Both the position numbers and the translations under genes were made by a program. Of a stretch of DNA of 34,079 nt, positions 1 to 7,779 are shown one piece after another. Every line of letters begins with the position of its first letter. Positions within the stretch are counted from its first letter, which is position 1. The DNA comes from Deltaproteobacteria bacterium (GTDB lineage Bacteria > Desulfobacterota > Desulfobaccia > Desulfobaccales > 0-14-0-80-60-11), in NCBI GenBank assembly GCA_026388765.1, contig JAPLJC010000096.1, positions 1-34,079 on the forward strand, read 5' to 3'. The notes below the pieces were generated by a model. That model did not search any database. It saw only the letters and a program-made list of their open reading frames with translations, and was not told where the DNA came from.

Positions 1-1071
1 AACATCCCGTCGGGGGTGGGCTCCAGGCGCAAGGATTTGAAGTTGAGCGGCCCCGCCCTGAAAGAGGTGATGCGCCAGGGGGCCGGCTGGGCGGTCAAGA
101 ACGGCTTCGGCAGTCAGCATGACCTGGACCACATCGAGGCCCACGGCAAGATTGACGGGGCCGACCCGGAGCACGTCTCCCAGTTCGCCATGGACCGGGG
201 CAAGGATCAATTGGGGACGCTCGGCTCCGGCAACCACTTCGTCGAAGTGGGCTATGTCCTGGAGATTTTTGATGAGAAGCTGGCCGCGGCCCTGGGACTA
301 TTCAAGGATCAGGTGACGGCCATCGTTCATACCGGTTCCCGGGGGTTGGGCCACCAGGTATGCGACGACTACATCAAGGTGATGCTCAAGGCTGCGGCCA
401 AGTACGGCATTGAGCTGCCGGACCGGCAGCTCTGCTGCGCCCCGCTGAAATCGACGGAGGCCAAGCGGTATCTCTCGGCCATGGCGGCGGCGGCCAATTT
501 CGCCTTTGCCAACCGGCAGATGATCACCCACTGGGTGCGGGAGTCCTTCGAGCAGGTCTTCAAGTTAGGCCCCCGGGACCTGGGGCTGGAACTGGTTTAC
601 GACGTGGCCCACAACATCGCCAAGATCGAGGACCACACGGTGGACGGCAAAAAGATGAAGCTGTGCATCCACCGCAAAGGGGCGACCCGGGCCTTTCCGC
701 CGGGCCACCCGGAGACGCCGGCGGCCTACCAGAAGACGGGTCAGCCGGTGCTGATCCCGGGGGATATGGGGCGCTACTCTTACGTCCTGGTGGGGACCGA
801 GAAGGCCCTGACCGAGACCTACGGCAGCACCTGCCACGGGGCTGGTCGGGAGATGAGCCGCCACCAGGCCCTGAAGGTGGCCCGGGGGCGGTCCATCGTC
901 CAGGAGTTGGCGGCCAAAGGCATCGTGGTCCGGGGCGCCGGCCGGGCCACCATTGACGAGGAGATTTCCGAGGCCTATAAGGACGTGAGTATGGTGGTGG
1001 ACGTCTGCCACGGCGCCGGCATCGCCAAGAAGGTGGCGAAATTAAAACCGTTGGGGGTTATTAAGGGGTAG
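1..1071 (+). CDS. rtcB: RNA-splicing ligase RtcB, C-terminal part (5' end outside window)
   Basis: The frame is open from base 1, so the GTG at 16 is internal. The 356 visible residues are the C-terminal three quarters of RtcB, the GTP- and Mn-dependent ligase that joins RNA 2',3'-cyclic phosphate or 3'-phosphate ends to 5'-OH ends, used in RNA repair. Family motifs seen in order are QLGTLGSGNHFVEV, HTGSRGLGHQVCDDY, DVAHNIAKIE, HRKGATRAFPPGHPE, GDMGRYSYVLVGT and STCHGAGREMSR. The last contains the HGAGR segment whose histidine takes the GMP in the family. The N-terminal metal-binding Cys/Asp motif lies off the window. The reading frame is intact to TAG and the C-terminus ends normally (LKPLGVIKG). 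No archease or RtcA gene is visible here. Downstream DNA becomes sharply AT-richer. Confidence 0.95.
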   Translation, partial: NIPSGVGSRRKDLKLSGPALKEVMRQGAGWAVKNGFGSQHDLDHIEAHGKIDGADPEHVSQFAMDRGKDQLGTLGSGNHFVEVGYVLEIFDEKLAAALGLFKDQVTAIVHTGSRGLGHQVCDDYIKVMLKAAAKYGIELPDRQLCCAPLKSTEAKRYLSAMAAAANFAFANRQMITHWVRESFEQVFKLGPRDLGLELVYDVAHNIAKIEDHTVDGKKMKLCIHRKGATRAFPPGHPETPAAYQKTGQPVLIPGDMGRYSYVLVGTEKALTETYGSTCHGAGREMSRHQALKVARGRSIVQELAAKGIVVRGAGRATIDEEISEAYKDVSMVVDVCHGAGIAKKVAKLKPLGVIKG

Positions 1072-1217
1072 GGTAGCGTAATATTAAAAAAATGCGATAA
1101 TTTAAGTTGGTAAATATAAGAGTATCGATAATTGCCACTTGAACCGTTGGCCAAGGCTTTACCACAGTATTACTTCAGAATCTCAGTCTCTGGCTATTAG
1201 TCAAGGGAGATTGCTTA
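1072..1217. other. AT-rich intergenic region between rtcB and the methyltransferase gene
   Basis: This 146-bp gap is markedly AT-richer than rtcB and marks the left edge of the AT-rich island. A good Shine-Dalgarno, AAGGGAGA near 1203-1210, precedes the ATG at 1218. No clear sigma70 promoter or terminator hairpin is visible. Confidence 0.4.
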
Positions 1218-1868
1218 ATGCAGACGATGGGCAGACCTGGCGATTTTTTTCATAAATTCGCCTCCGCTTTTGATACTCTTTATGATAATCAACGCAACTC
1301 ACTGATGAGGTGCCTTGATCAAAAATTCCGCAGCGACATTTTTATTAGGTTTACCAGAACTTTTGAAATGCTCGAACCTATAGCCGGTAAAACTGTTCTA
1401 GATATAGGATGCGGATCAGGGCCATATGTCTTGAAGGCTTTCAAACGGGGCGCCGCCCAGGTAACGGCCATTGATCCTGCAGCAAATATGTTGAACCTCG
1501 TAAAGAAGAAATTAGCAGGAACGCCGTATTCTCAGCGTTGTATAATGGTCCAAGGTACTGTGCCACAAGTTAATGTTGAACCTCATGATTATGTCATAAT
1601 CATGGGAGTCCTGGATTATATTGCTGATGCTCCTGCTTTTTTGCGAGCCATACGACAAATGACCAAAGAAATTTGTGTAATATCTTTTCCCAGCCGCCAT
1701 TGGCTTCGCTCCAGATTACGTAAGGCAAGATATTTTTTGCGAAATTGCCCGGTCTATTTTTATGAAGAACCAATAATCCGAAAATTATGTGAAGAGGCTG
1801 GATTTGCCAAAATAAATATTTATAAAATTCCGGGAGCGGGGATGGATTATCATGTCACTCTCGGTTAA
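1218..1868 (+). CDS. class I SAM-dependent methyltransferase
   Basis: This 216-residue protein carries a typical SAM-binding motif I, VLDIGCGSGPY, at residues 60-70. An acidic strand end follows (TAIDPAANML), as expected for a Rossmann methyltransferase of the Methyltransf_11/25 kind. A later VIIMGVLDYI segment fits motif IV. The substrate cannot be read from sequence. The start at 1218 is supported by the AGGGAGA ribosome binding site 8 bases upstream. Its last 17 bases overlap the start of the polysaccharide deacetylase gene, so the two are almost certainly translated together and may act on the same glycan or lipid. Codon use is AT-rich compared with rtcB and ffh on either side, which suggests acquisition by transfer. 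Confidence 0.8.
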   Translation: MQTMGRPGDFFHKFASAFDTLYDNQRNSLMRCLDQKFRSDIFIRFTRTFEMLEPIAGKTVLDIGCGSGPYVLKAFKRGAAQVTAIDPAANMLNLVKKKLAGTPYSQRCIMVQGTVPQVNVEPHDYVIIMGVLDYIADAPAFLRAIRQMTKEICVISFPSRHWLRSRLRKARYFLRNCPVYFYEEPIIRKLCEEAGFAKINIYKIPGAGMDYHVTLG

Positions 1869-2730
1869 GACCCCAAATTATTTACCCCCGTGTATAACGA
1901 TCGATGTTGAGGATTGGGCTCAATCCACTTTTGATCTTAGCTTGCCGATCACCCAACGCGCCGCAGACAACACCCAAAGGCTGCTGGGAATCCTGGAGGA
2001 ACTGGGGATTCACACTACTATGTTTGTGCTCGGCAAATTTGCGGAAAAATTTCCCAAGTTGGTTCAAGAGATTCATAGGCTGGGACATGAAGTGGGCAAT
2101 CACGGCTATGGCCATGTGCCGATCTTCAGACAGACCCGCCGGGAGTTTAAAGAAGATATCGTTAGATCGAAGGATATGTTGGAGCAAATGATCGGGCAGC
2201 AAATACTGGGCTATCGCGCCCCGGATTTTTCCATTACCAAACAAAGTTTATGGGCGCTTGAGGTCCTGGCTGAAACCGGAATTAAGTATGATTCCAGCAT
2301 CTTCCCGGTTTTGCGACCCCACTATGGGATCCCGGATTGGCCTAATCACCCTGTTAGGGTAAAACTGGCTCATGACCTCCTGATCACGGAATTTCCTTTG
2401 GCTGCTCTTGATCTTTTGGGTAAAAGATGGCCCATCGGTGGAGGAGGGTACCACCGGTTGGTTCCCGGTTTTATTATGCGCCAATTGGCCGGCTTACATT
2501 TACAGCAAGCCCCGTTTATCTTTTATTGCCATCCCTATGAATTTGATTATCGAGAATTTTCTCAAATCCAATGGGAAATCCCTTTAAAGATGAAACTGCA
2601 CCAGGGATTAGGGCGTAGGCCTTTTGGCAAGCGATTTAAGCAGTTCGTCAGGAAATTTGGAGGCCGTCCAGTGGTAGCCCTGATGGAAGGTCATACTTCC
2701 TGGCCGGAAATTACTTTAAATTGTAACTAG
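1852..2730 (+). CDS. polysaccharide deacetylase, XrtA/PEP-CTERM-associated type (DUF3473)
   Basis: NodB-homology polysaccharide deacetylase of 292 residues. The metal site is visible as TIDVEDW (Asp18, Asp21) and NHGYGH (His84, His88). The catalytic-domain signatures GYRAPDFSITKQSLWAL and YDSSIFPV follow. The C-terminal part (EFPLAALDLLG, GGGGYHRL, FYCHPYEFD) matches the DUF3473 extension known from deacetylases of XrtA exopolysaccharide loci. It would remove N-acetyl groups from an envelope polysaccharide. No signal peptide is seen, as usual for this subgroup. It overlaps the methyltransferase gene by 17 bp. No exosortase or glycosyltransferase cluster is in the window, so the pair appears displaced from its usual locus. 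AT-rich compared with its neighbours. Confidence 0.88.
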   Translation: MSLSVKTPNYLPPCITIDVEDWAQSTFDLSLPITQRAADNTQRLLGILEELGIHTTMFVLGKFAEKFPKLVQEIHRLGHEVGNHGYGHVPIFRQTRREFKEDIVRSKDMLEQMIGQQILGYRAPDFSITKQSLWALEVLAETGIKYDSSIFPVLRPHYGIPDWPNHPVRVKLAHDLLITEFPLAALDLLGKRWPIGGGGYHRLVPGFIMRQLAGLHLQQAPFIFYCHPYEFDYREFSQIQWEIPLKMKLHQGLGRRPFGKRFKQFVRKFGGRPVVALMEGHTSWPEITLNCN

Positions 2731-2823
2731 TTGATCAATCTATAAAACCGGTTAATCCCTGCCAGGTAAGAGGGGAATATTCTGATAGTCTGCTTTGCAT
2801 CAAGTTTAGAACGGGATGTCTAA

Positions 2824-4158
2824 TTGTTTGATCGTCTAACCGACAAGTTGGCCGCGGTCTTCAAGAAGCTGAAGGGGCACGGCAAGCTCACCGAGGCCCA
2901 GGTGGGCGAGGGTTTGCGGGAGGTGCGCCTGGCGCTCCTGGAGGCCGACGTCAATTATAAGGTCACCAAGGGCTTCATCGACCGGGTCAGGGAGCGGGCC
3001 GTGGGCGAAGAGGTGATGCGTTCGCTGACCCCGGCCCAGCAGGTGGTGAAGATCGTCCATGAGGAGCTCACCACGCTCCTGGGGGGCGAATCCCCCAAGC
3101 TGGATCTGGGCGGCCGGCCGCCCATCGCGCTCATGCTGGTGGGTTTGCAGGGCTCTGGCAAGACCACCACCGCGGCCAAGCTGGCCCGTAGGCTCAAGGG
3201 GCAAGGCCGCCAGGTGTATCTCGTACCCGCGGACGTGCAGCGTCCCGCGGCCATCGAGCAGCTCAAGAGATTAGGCGCGGACTGCGGGGTGGCGGTGCAT
3301 CCGAGCGAGACCGGCCAGAATCCGGTGGCCATCGCCGCTGCCGCCATGGAAGCGGCCTACACCGCGGGCTATGACACGGTAATCCTGGATACCGCCGGGC
3401 GGCTGCACATCGATGCCCCGCTGATGGACGAGCTCAAGGCCATCCGGGAGAAGGTGGAGCCTAAAGAGATTCTGCTGGTGGCCGACGCCATGACCGGGCA
3501 GGACGCGGTTCAGGTGGGCCAGAGTTTCAACGACCTCTTGCGCCTCACCGGGGTGATCCTCACCAAGGTGGAAGGTGACGCCCGGGGCGGCGCGGCACTA
3601 AGCATGCGCGAAGTGGTGGGCAAGCCCATCAAGTTCCTCGGGGTGGGCGAGAAGCTGGACGCCCTGGAGGTCTTCCACCCGGACCGGCTGGCCTCCCGCA
3701 TCCTGGGCATGGGGGACGTCCTCACCCTGATCGAAAAGGCCCAGGAGACCTTTGACGTAGAGCAGGTGAAGGCCCTGGAGAAGAAGCTGCGGCAGGAGGC
3801 CTTCACCTTGGACGATTTTCGCGAGCAACTGCGCCAGGTCAAGAAGATGGGCTCCATGGAGCAGTTGCTGGGCATGATTCCGGGCCTGGGCAGCAAGATG
3901 AAGGCCATGAAGGACCTGAAGCCCGACGACCGGGAGTTGAAGAGGGTGGAGGCCATTATCGGCTCCATGACCCCGGGCGAGCGGGCCGATCATAACCTCA
4001 TCAACGGCAGTCGCCGGCGGCGCATCGCCCTGGGCAGCGGCACTTCGGTGCAGGACGTCAACCGCCTGCTGAAGAATTTCACCATGACCCAGAAGATGAT
4101 CAAGCAGGTGGCGCAAGGCGGCAAGAAGGGGAAAGGCATTTTACCCAAGTTTTTTTAG
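2824..4158 (+). CDS. ffh: signal recognition particle protein Ffh (SRP54)
   Basis: Ffh is the GTPase subunit of the signal recognition particle, which targets nascent membrane proteins to FtsY. The 444 residues show the N domain, the G domain (G1 GLQGSGKTT, DTAGRLH, TKVEGDARGGAA, GVGEKLDALEVFHPDR) and the RNA-binding M domain with GSRRRRIALGSGTSVQDVNRLL. Start choice: the TTG at 2824 directly follows an in-frame TAA and gives MFDRLTDKL, collinear with the normal Ffh N-terminus; no better start exists. No strong Shine-Dalgarno is visible. The M-domain tail is short and ends KGILPKFF rather than in a long Met-rich stretch. First gene of the ffh-rpsP-khpA-rimM-trmD-rplS-rnhB cluster. Confidence 0.97.
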   Translation: MFDRLTDKLAAVFKKLKGHGKLTEAQVGEGLREVRLALLEADVNYKVTKGFIDRVRERAVGEEVMRSLTPAQQVVKIVHEELTTLLGGESPKLDLGGRPPIALMLVGLQGSGKTTTAAKLARRLKGQGRQVYLVPADVQRPAAIEQLKRLGADCGVAVHPSETGQNPVAIAAAAMEAAYTAGYDTVILDTAGRLHIDAPLMDELKAIREKVEPKEILLVADAMTGQDAVQVGQSFNDLLRLTGVILTKVEGDARGGAALSMREVVGKPIKFLGVGEKLDALEVFHPDRLASRILGMGDVLTLIEKAQETFDVEQVKALEKKLRQEAFTLDDFREQLRQVKKMGSMEQLLGMIPGLGSKMKAMKDLKPDDRELKRVEAIIGSMTPGERADHNLINGSRRRRIALGSGTSVQDVNRLLKNFTMTQKMIKQVAQGGKKGKGILPKFF

Positions 4159-4171
4159 CGGAGATATGTGG

Positions 4172-4214
4172 AACAGCCGCCTCGGCTGTTATTGGCAGGC
4201 GAGGGCGCCTGCCC
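4172..4214. repeat. two adjacent GC-rich hairpin repeats between ffh and rpsP
   Basis: Two palindromes lie side by side, AACAGCC/GGCTGTT (4172-4190) and GGCAGGCG/CGCCTGCC (4195-4214). The first recurs at 7116-7135. They belong to the intergenic palindrome families scattered through this window and sit inside an operon, where they could affect mRNA stability. Confidence 0.7.
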
Positions 4215-4257
4215 CACACAAGCCCGATCAAATCCGAAGGAGGAGAAAGCAGCCCTA

Positions 4258-4518
4258 ATGGCATTACGTATCCGTTTGGCCCGATTCGGCGCGAAAAAGC
4301 GCCCCTACTACCGCATCGTGGTAACCAACAGTGAGGCTCCCCGGGATGGTAGATTCCTGGAAATCATCGGCACTTATGATCCGCGCCAGGACCCGGCGGC
4401 GGTCACGGTGAAGGAAGACCTGCTCTCGCTCTGGGTGAGCAAGGGCGCTACCTGCACCGATACCGTGGCCAGCCTGTTGAAGAAGCGGCCCCAGGCTGCG
4501 GCTGCTTCGGAGGCCTGA
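4258..4518 (+). CDS. rpsP: 30S ribosomal protein S16
   Basis: S16 is a small-subunit protein needed for 30S assembly. The 86 residues begin MALRIRLARFGAKKRPYYRIV, the family N-terminus, followed by PRDGRFLEIIGTYDP. The start at 4258 is fixed by a strong Shine-Dalgarno (AAGGAGGAG, 4237-4245) and by homology; an upstream in-frame extension reads through the repeat and is not real. The C-terminus (KKRPQAAAASEA) is of normal length. Transcribed with ffh upstream and khpA downstream. Confidence 0.97.
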   Translation: MALRIRLARFGAKKRPYYRIVVTNSEAPRDGRFLEIIGTYDPRQDPAAVTVKEDLLSLWVSKGATCTDTVASLLKKRPQAAAASEA

Positions 4519-4581
4519 GCGCAACCCAGGACAAGACCCGAGGGAGGTTGAGTACCCGAGCCCTTGACAGAGGTGGCTACT

Positions 4582-4812
4582 ATGAAAGAGCTGGTCAAAT
4601 TCATCGCGCAGTCACTCGTGGATAATCCTGACGCCGTTGAGGTCAAGGAAATTCAAGGGGAGCAGACCTCGGTAATTGAACTCAAGGTAGCCAAGGAAGA
4701 TCTTGGGAAGGTGATCGGCAAGCAGGGGCGCACCGCCCGAGCCATGCGCACCATTCTGAGTGCCGCGTCCACCAAAATTCGCAAGCGGGCGGTACTGGAA
4801 ATCATTGAGTAA
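4582..4812 (+). CDS. khpA: KhpA, KH-domain RNA-binding protein
   Basis: A 76-residue single KH-domain protein (YlqC/KhpA family). The nucleic-acid-binding GxxG loop is visible as [12 protein letters not shown]. The family binds RNA widely, often with a KhpB/Jag partner, and sits between rpsP and rimM in many bacteria, exactly as here. The start at 4582 gives [16 protein letters not shown], which matches the family, and has a GAGGTGG ribosome binding site just upstream; the TTG at 4564 is in frame but would make an atypical N-terminus. Its stop overlaps the probable rimM start. Confidence 0.93.
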   Translation: MKELVKFIAQSLVDNPDAVEVKEIQGEQTSVIELKVAKEDLGKVIGKQGRTARAMRTILSAASTKIRKRAVLEIIE

Positions 4813-5347
4813 AGGGCAGGATTCCCCATCCCACCTCATCGGCTTGGGACGGATATCCGGCGCCCATGGCATCCGCGGGGCCGTGAAGGTTCGTCCCGAT
4901 GCCGCGGCTGCCACCACCGACCCGGAGGTTTTTGCCGCCGTGGCTGAGGTGGTGGTCGGCGGCCATAAATATACCATCATCCAGGCGGACCGCCTCAAAA
5001 ACCAGGTGCTGCTCGTGTTGGCCGGCATCGACAGCCGGGACCGGGCGGAGCAGTTGGTGGGACAGGAGGTCCTGGGAGATCGCCGGCGTTTTCCGCAGTT
5101 GCCGCCGGGGGAATACTACTGGTTTCAGCTGTTGGGCCTGCCCGTCTATGATGCCGGGAACGGCGCCTTGCTGGGCCATTTGCAGGAAATCCTGCCCACC
5201 CCGGGCCACGACGTTTACGTGGTGGTAGAGGGGCGCCGGGAAGTCTTGTTCCCCGCGGTGGAGGAGGTCGTCGTCGAAATCAACCTGGCGGAGGGTCTGA
5301 TAAGGGTGGCGCCTCCCCAGGGGTTGCTGGAAGCTTATGCGGATTGA
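4805..5347 (+). CDS. rimM: ribosome maturation factor RimM
   Basis: RimM binds S19 and assists maturation of the 30S head. The 180 residues contain the N-terminal RimM barrel ([28 protein letters not shown]) and the PRC-like C-terminal barrel ([29 protein letters not shown]). I place the start at TTG 4805, overlapping the khpA stop by 8 bases, because this puts the usual short leader before [17 protein letters not shown] at 4760 is in frame but lies inside khpA and adds 15 atypical residues. The 3' end overlaps trmD by 11 bases, implying coupled translation. Confidence 0.93.
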   Translation: MSKGQDSPSHLIGLGRISGAHGIRGAVKVRPDAAAATTDPEVFAAVAEVVVGGHKYTIIQADRLKNQVLLVLAGIDSRDRAEQLVGQEVLGDRRRFPQLPPGEYYWFQLLGLPVYDAGNGALLGHLQEILPTPGHDVYVVVEGRREVLFPAVEEVVVEINLAEGLIRVAPPQGLLEAYAD

Positions 5348-6077
5348 CCTGTTGACCCTGTTTCCGGAATTTTTCGGGTCGCCGCTTTCGCAAAGCATGC
5401 TGCAGCGGGCCCAGAACCTGGGGGCCGTGGAGTTTCGGGTCGTCAACCTGCGGGATTACACCGTGGACCGCCACCAAGTGACGGACGACCGGCCCTTCGG
5501 CGGCGGCCCCGGCATGGTGATGAAGATCGAGCCGTTGGTGGCGGCCATCCGGGCGGCGCGCCGGGAAGACCCGGAGGTCAAGGTCATCCTGATGAGCCCC
5601 CAAGGGGCGGTTTTCACCCAGGACCAGGCCCGAGAGCTGGCAGGACGGTCGCACCTCATGTTGATCTGCGGTCATTATGAGGGCGTGGACGACCGCATTA
5701 AATACTATATTGACGGAATGCTCTCCATCGGCGATTATATTCTGACGGGGGGAGAGATTCCGGCCCTGATCGTGGTGGACGCGGTGACCCGGCTGCTGCC
5801 CGGGGTCTTGGGGGGCGAAGGGGCGGTCGACGAGGAGTCTTTTCAGACCGGGCTGCTGGAGTATCCCCAGTACACCCGGCCCCGGGAGTTTGAGGGCCAC
5901 GTGGTGCCCCAGGTATTGCTGGAAGGCAACCACCGGGTGATTGAGGAATGGCGGTGGCAACAGACCTTGCGCCAGACCGTGGAGCGGCGGCCGGACCTGT
6001 TGGCGAAGGCCAAGCTTAAACCGGAAGATCGAAAGTTTATAGAATCCCTGGCCTTACGGCCGGAAGAAGATAGGTGA
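5337..6077 (+). CDS. trmD: tRNA (guanine37-N1)-methyltransferase TrmD
   Basis: TrmD makes m1G37 in tRNAs, preventing +1 frameshifting. The protein (246 residues) starts [13 protein letters not shown] and shows the SPOUT knot motifs [11 protein letters not shown] and [30 protein letters not shown], followed by the C-terminal domain with the conserved [13 protein letters not shown]. All expected segments are present and the length is normal. It overlaps rimM by 11 bases and its TGA touches the start region of rplS, in the standard rimM-trmD-rplS order. Confidence 0.97.
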   Translation: MRIDLLTLFPEFFGSPLSQSMLQRAQNLGAVEFRVVNLRDYTVDRHQVTDDRPFGGGPGMVMKIEPLVAAIRAARREDPEVKVILMSPQGAVFTQDQARELAGRSHLMLICGHYEGVDDRIKYYIDGMLSIGDYILTGGEIPALIVVDAVTRLLPGVLGGEGAVDEESFQTGLLEYPQYTRPREFEGHVVPQVLLEGNHRVIEEWRWQQTLRQTVERRPDLLAKAKLKPEDRKFIESLALRPEEDR

Positions 6078-6082
6078 GGAGT

Positions 6083-6436
6083 ATGGAACGCGTAGATCAG
6101 TTGGCCCGGGAGCAGATGCGGGGGGATTTGCCCCAGTTTCGTCCCGGGGATACCGTGGAAGTGCACGTGCGTATTGTGGAAGGCGACAAGGAACGGATTC
6201 AGGTCTTCAAAGGGGTGGTTATCCGGAAACGGGGCGGCCTCGCCGGGGCCAGCTTTACGGTACGCAAGGTCTCCTATGGCGTGGGCGTGGAGCGCATCTT
6301 CCCCACCCATTCCCCCAATATCGACAAGGTGGTGGTTCTCACCCGGGGCGACGTCAACCGCAGCCGCCTCTACTACCTGCGGGAGCGCCGGGGCAAGGCC
6401 GCCCGTATCAAGGAAAAGCGGACCCCCTTCGCATGA
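6083..6436 (+). CDS. rplS: 50S ribosomal protein L19
   Basis: L19 sits at the 30S-50S interface. The 117 residues show [41 protein letters not shown] and the conserved [15 protein letters not shown] end. ATG 6083 gives [12 protein letters not shown], aligned with known L19 N-termini. GTG 6074 is a real alternative: it forms a 4-base GTGA overlap with the trmD stop and leaves more room for a ribosome binding site. The end overlaps rnhB by 4 bases (ATGA). Confidence 0.96.
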   Translation: MERVDQLAREQMRGDLPQFRPGDTVEVHVRIVEGDKERIQVFKGVVIRKRGGLAGASFTVRKVSYGVGVERIFPTHSPNIDKVVVLTRGDVNRSRLYYLRERRGKAARIKEKRTPFA

Positions 6437-7068
6437 GCCGGCTTCCGGGCAGCATTGATGTGTTTGCTGACCCGGAAGGTTTTTGGCGTCTCAAGGGTTT
6501 GACTCTCATCGCCGGGGTGGACGAAGTCGGCCGGGGCCCGTTGGCCGGGCCGGTGGTGGCCGCCGCGGTGATCTTGTCAGCTGGAGCCAGGCTTACTGGG
6601 CTGGCGGATTCTAAAAGTCTGACTCCGGAGGTCCGGGCCGAGTTGGATCGGGAGATCCGGGCCGCGGCCCAGGCCTTTGCCATCCGGGAGCTGAGCGCCC
6701 GCCAGATCGAGAGCCTGGGGATTCTGAAGGCGGCGCTCAAGGCCATGGCCCAGGCGGTGCAGGCCCTGACCCCGACCCCGCAGATTGTCCTGGTGGACGG
6801 CCACCTTCCCCTGCCCCTCACGTTTCCCCAACAGCCGGTGATCAAGGGCGACGCCCGCTGCCCCTCTATTTCGGCGGCCTCTATCCTGGCCAAGGTATAC
6901 CGGGACACCCTCATGGAGCGCCTGCACCGGCGCTATCCGCAATACAATTTCGCCCGCCACAAAGGCTACGCCACCGCCGAACACCTGGAGGCCTTGCGCT
7001 GCTGGGGCCCCTGCGAACTGCACCGGCGCACCTTTAGGGGGGTCAAAGAGTGGCTGGAAGAAAAATAG
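6433..7068 (+). CDS. rnhB: ribonuclease HII
   Basis: RNase HII cleaves RNA in RNA:DNA hybrids and removes misincorporated ribonucleotides. The protein is 211 residues long. Catalytic acidic residues are visible as [13 protein letters not shown] (Asp30, Glu31), VDGH (Asp122) and KGD (Asp140); the [13 protein letters not shown] segment is also typical. The ATGA overlap with rplS shows translational coupling. The gene ends cleanly at 7068 and runs straight into a purine-rich simple repeat. Confidence 0.96.
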   Translation: MSRLPGSIDVFADPEGFWRLKGLTLIAGVDEVGRGPLAGPVVAAAVILSAGARLTGLADSKSLTPEVRAELDREIRAAAQAFAIRELSARQIESLGILKAALKAMAQAVQALTPTPQIVLVDGHLPLPLTFPQQPVIKGDARCPSISAASILAKVYRDTLMERLHRRYPQYNFARHKGYATAEHLEALRCWGPCELHRRTFRGVKEWLEEK

Positions 7069-7110
7069 GGGAAAAGGGGAAAGGGCGAAAAGGGGAAAAG
7101 GGGAAAAGGG
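7067..7110. repeat. GGGGAAAA purine simple-repeat tract
   Basis: Homopurine-rich tract of GGGGAAAA-like units immediately after the rnhB stop. Similar tracts occur at 29434-29467 (same strand) and 29883-29924 (opposite strand). Confidence 0.8.
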
Positions 7111-7115
7111 TGGAG

Positions 7116-7165
7116 AACAGCCGCCCGCGGCTGTTCCTCTGGTGGCACAGGCTTCCAGCCTGTGC
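7116..7165. repeat. two GC-rich hairpin repeats
   Basis: Palindromes AACAGCCGC/GCGGCTGTT (7116-7135) and GCACAGGCT/AGCCTGTGC (7145-7165). Relatives of the first lie at 4172. Relatives of the second lie at 8760-9005 and 11725-11775. Confidence 0.75.
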
Positions 7166-7193
7166 TCATTAGGCACGGTTGATTCTTATTGTT

Positions 7194-7262
7194 GTAGGGG
7201 CGGGGTTCCCCCGCCCAATAAAATGAGGTGTTCAACCAAGGGCGGGGAGACCCCGCCCCTAC
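7194..7262 (+). repeat. 69-bp REPIN-like element (copy 1)
   Basis: Two GC-rich palindromes, the left one GTAGGGGCGGGGTTCCCC-like and the right one GGGCGGGGAGACCCC-like, face each other around a 23-base spacer and are bounded by GTAGGGG and CCCCTAC. A second element of exactly 69 bp with the same asymmetric arms lies in the opposite orientation at 17387-17455. The spacers match at about 15 of 23 positions. This is the architecture of REPINs, paired REP sequences mobilised by REP-associated tyrosine transposases; no such transposase is in the window. Confidence 0.75.
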
Positions 7263-7343
7263 AATGGTGCTTAAGTGACATCATTGTTTTTAGGCCACAT
7301 CTCCGCTTGACATCGACCTTAAAACCTGTTTGATATCCAAGGG

Positions 7344-7703
7344 ATGAAAGATCCGAGACGCCAGTTGGGCGACGCCGGCGAGGACCTGGCGGCCGCGGCC
7401 TTGAAGAAGCAGGGCTACAAGATCCTGGAGCGCAATTATGTCTGTCCCCTGGGGGAGATCGACCTAATCGCCCGGCAGGGGAAGATCCTGGTCTTCATTG
7501 AGGTCAAAACCCGTAAAAACGAGCGCTTCGGCGCCCCCCAGGAGGCCGTGAACCCCGCCAAACAGCGCAAATTACGCCTGTTGGCCGATTATTATTTGAA
7601 GCAAAAGCGCCTGGGGGAGGATGTCCAGGTGCGTTTTGATGTGGTGGGGATTATTATGGGGGAAGGCGGGCCTCAGGTGGAGATTATTCAGGAGGCCTTT
7701 TGA
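7344..7703 (+). CDS. yraN: YraN family protein (UPF0102), putative endonuclease fold
   Basis: A 119-residue member of UPF0102. The family has an archaeal Holliday-junction-resolvase/PD-(D/E)XK-like fold. Visible features are the family start GDAGEDLAAAAL, RNYVCPLGEIDLIARQG with its acidic GEIDLI segment, and VFIEVKTRK, which supplies the ExK pair. The cellular function is unsettled. It follows rnhB and precedes rsmI, a very common arrangement. The start region is odd: AAGGG abuts the ATG directly, and the upstream 275 bp are filled with repeats, so translation initiation may be weak. Confidence 0.9.
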   Translation: MKDPRRQLGDAGEDLAAAALKKQGYKILERNYVCPLGEIDLIARQGKILVFIEVKTRKNERFGAPQEAVNPAKQRKLRLLADYYLKQKRLGEDVQVRFDVVGIIMGEGGPQVEIIQEAF

Positions 7704-7743
7704 AAAACCTCTTGGTGGGGCGGCCGTCCCTGGCCGGCATACA

Positions 7744-7775
7744 GGCGGGCGCGGAGGCCCGCCCTCCTTTTTTTT
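7744..7775 (+). terminator. terminator-like hairpin just before rsmI
   Basis: GGCGGGC (7744-7750) and GCCCGCC (7757-7763) form a 7-bp stem, followed after four bases by an eight-T run. It ends only a few bases before the rsmI ATG at 7780. A related palindrome without the long T run lies at 11823-11844, so this may be a repeat that happens to resemble a terminator. Confidence 0.5.
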
Positions 7776-7779
7776 AAAA

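Noticed and set aside
7067-7110. Extension of rnhB through the purine tract
   Set aside because: The TAG stop at 7066-7068 is intact and the RNase HII length is already normal; the tract would only encode a Gly/Lys run.
7142-7333. 63-codon frame through the first REPIN-like element
   Set aside because: Its product (CCRGGVPPPN...) is a translation of the palindromic repeats, and no start signal is present.
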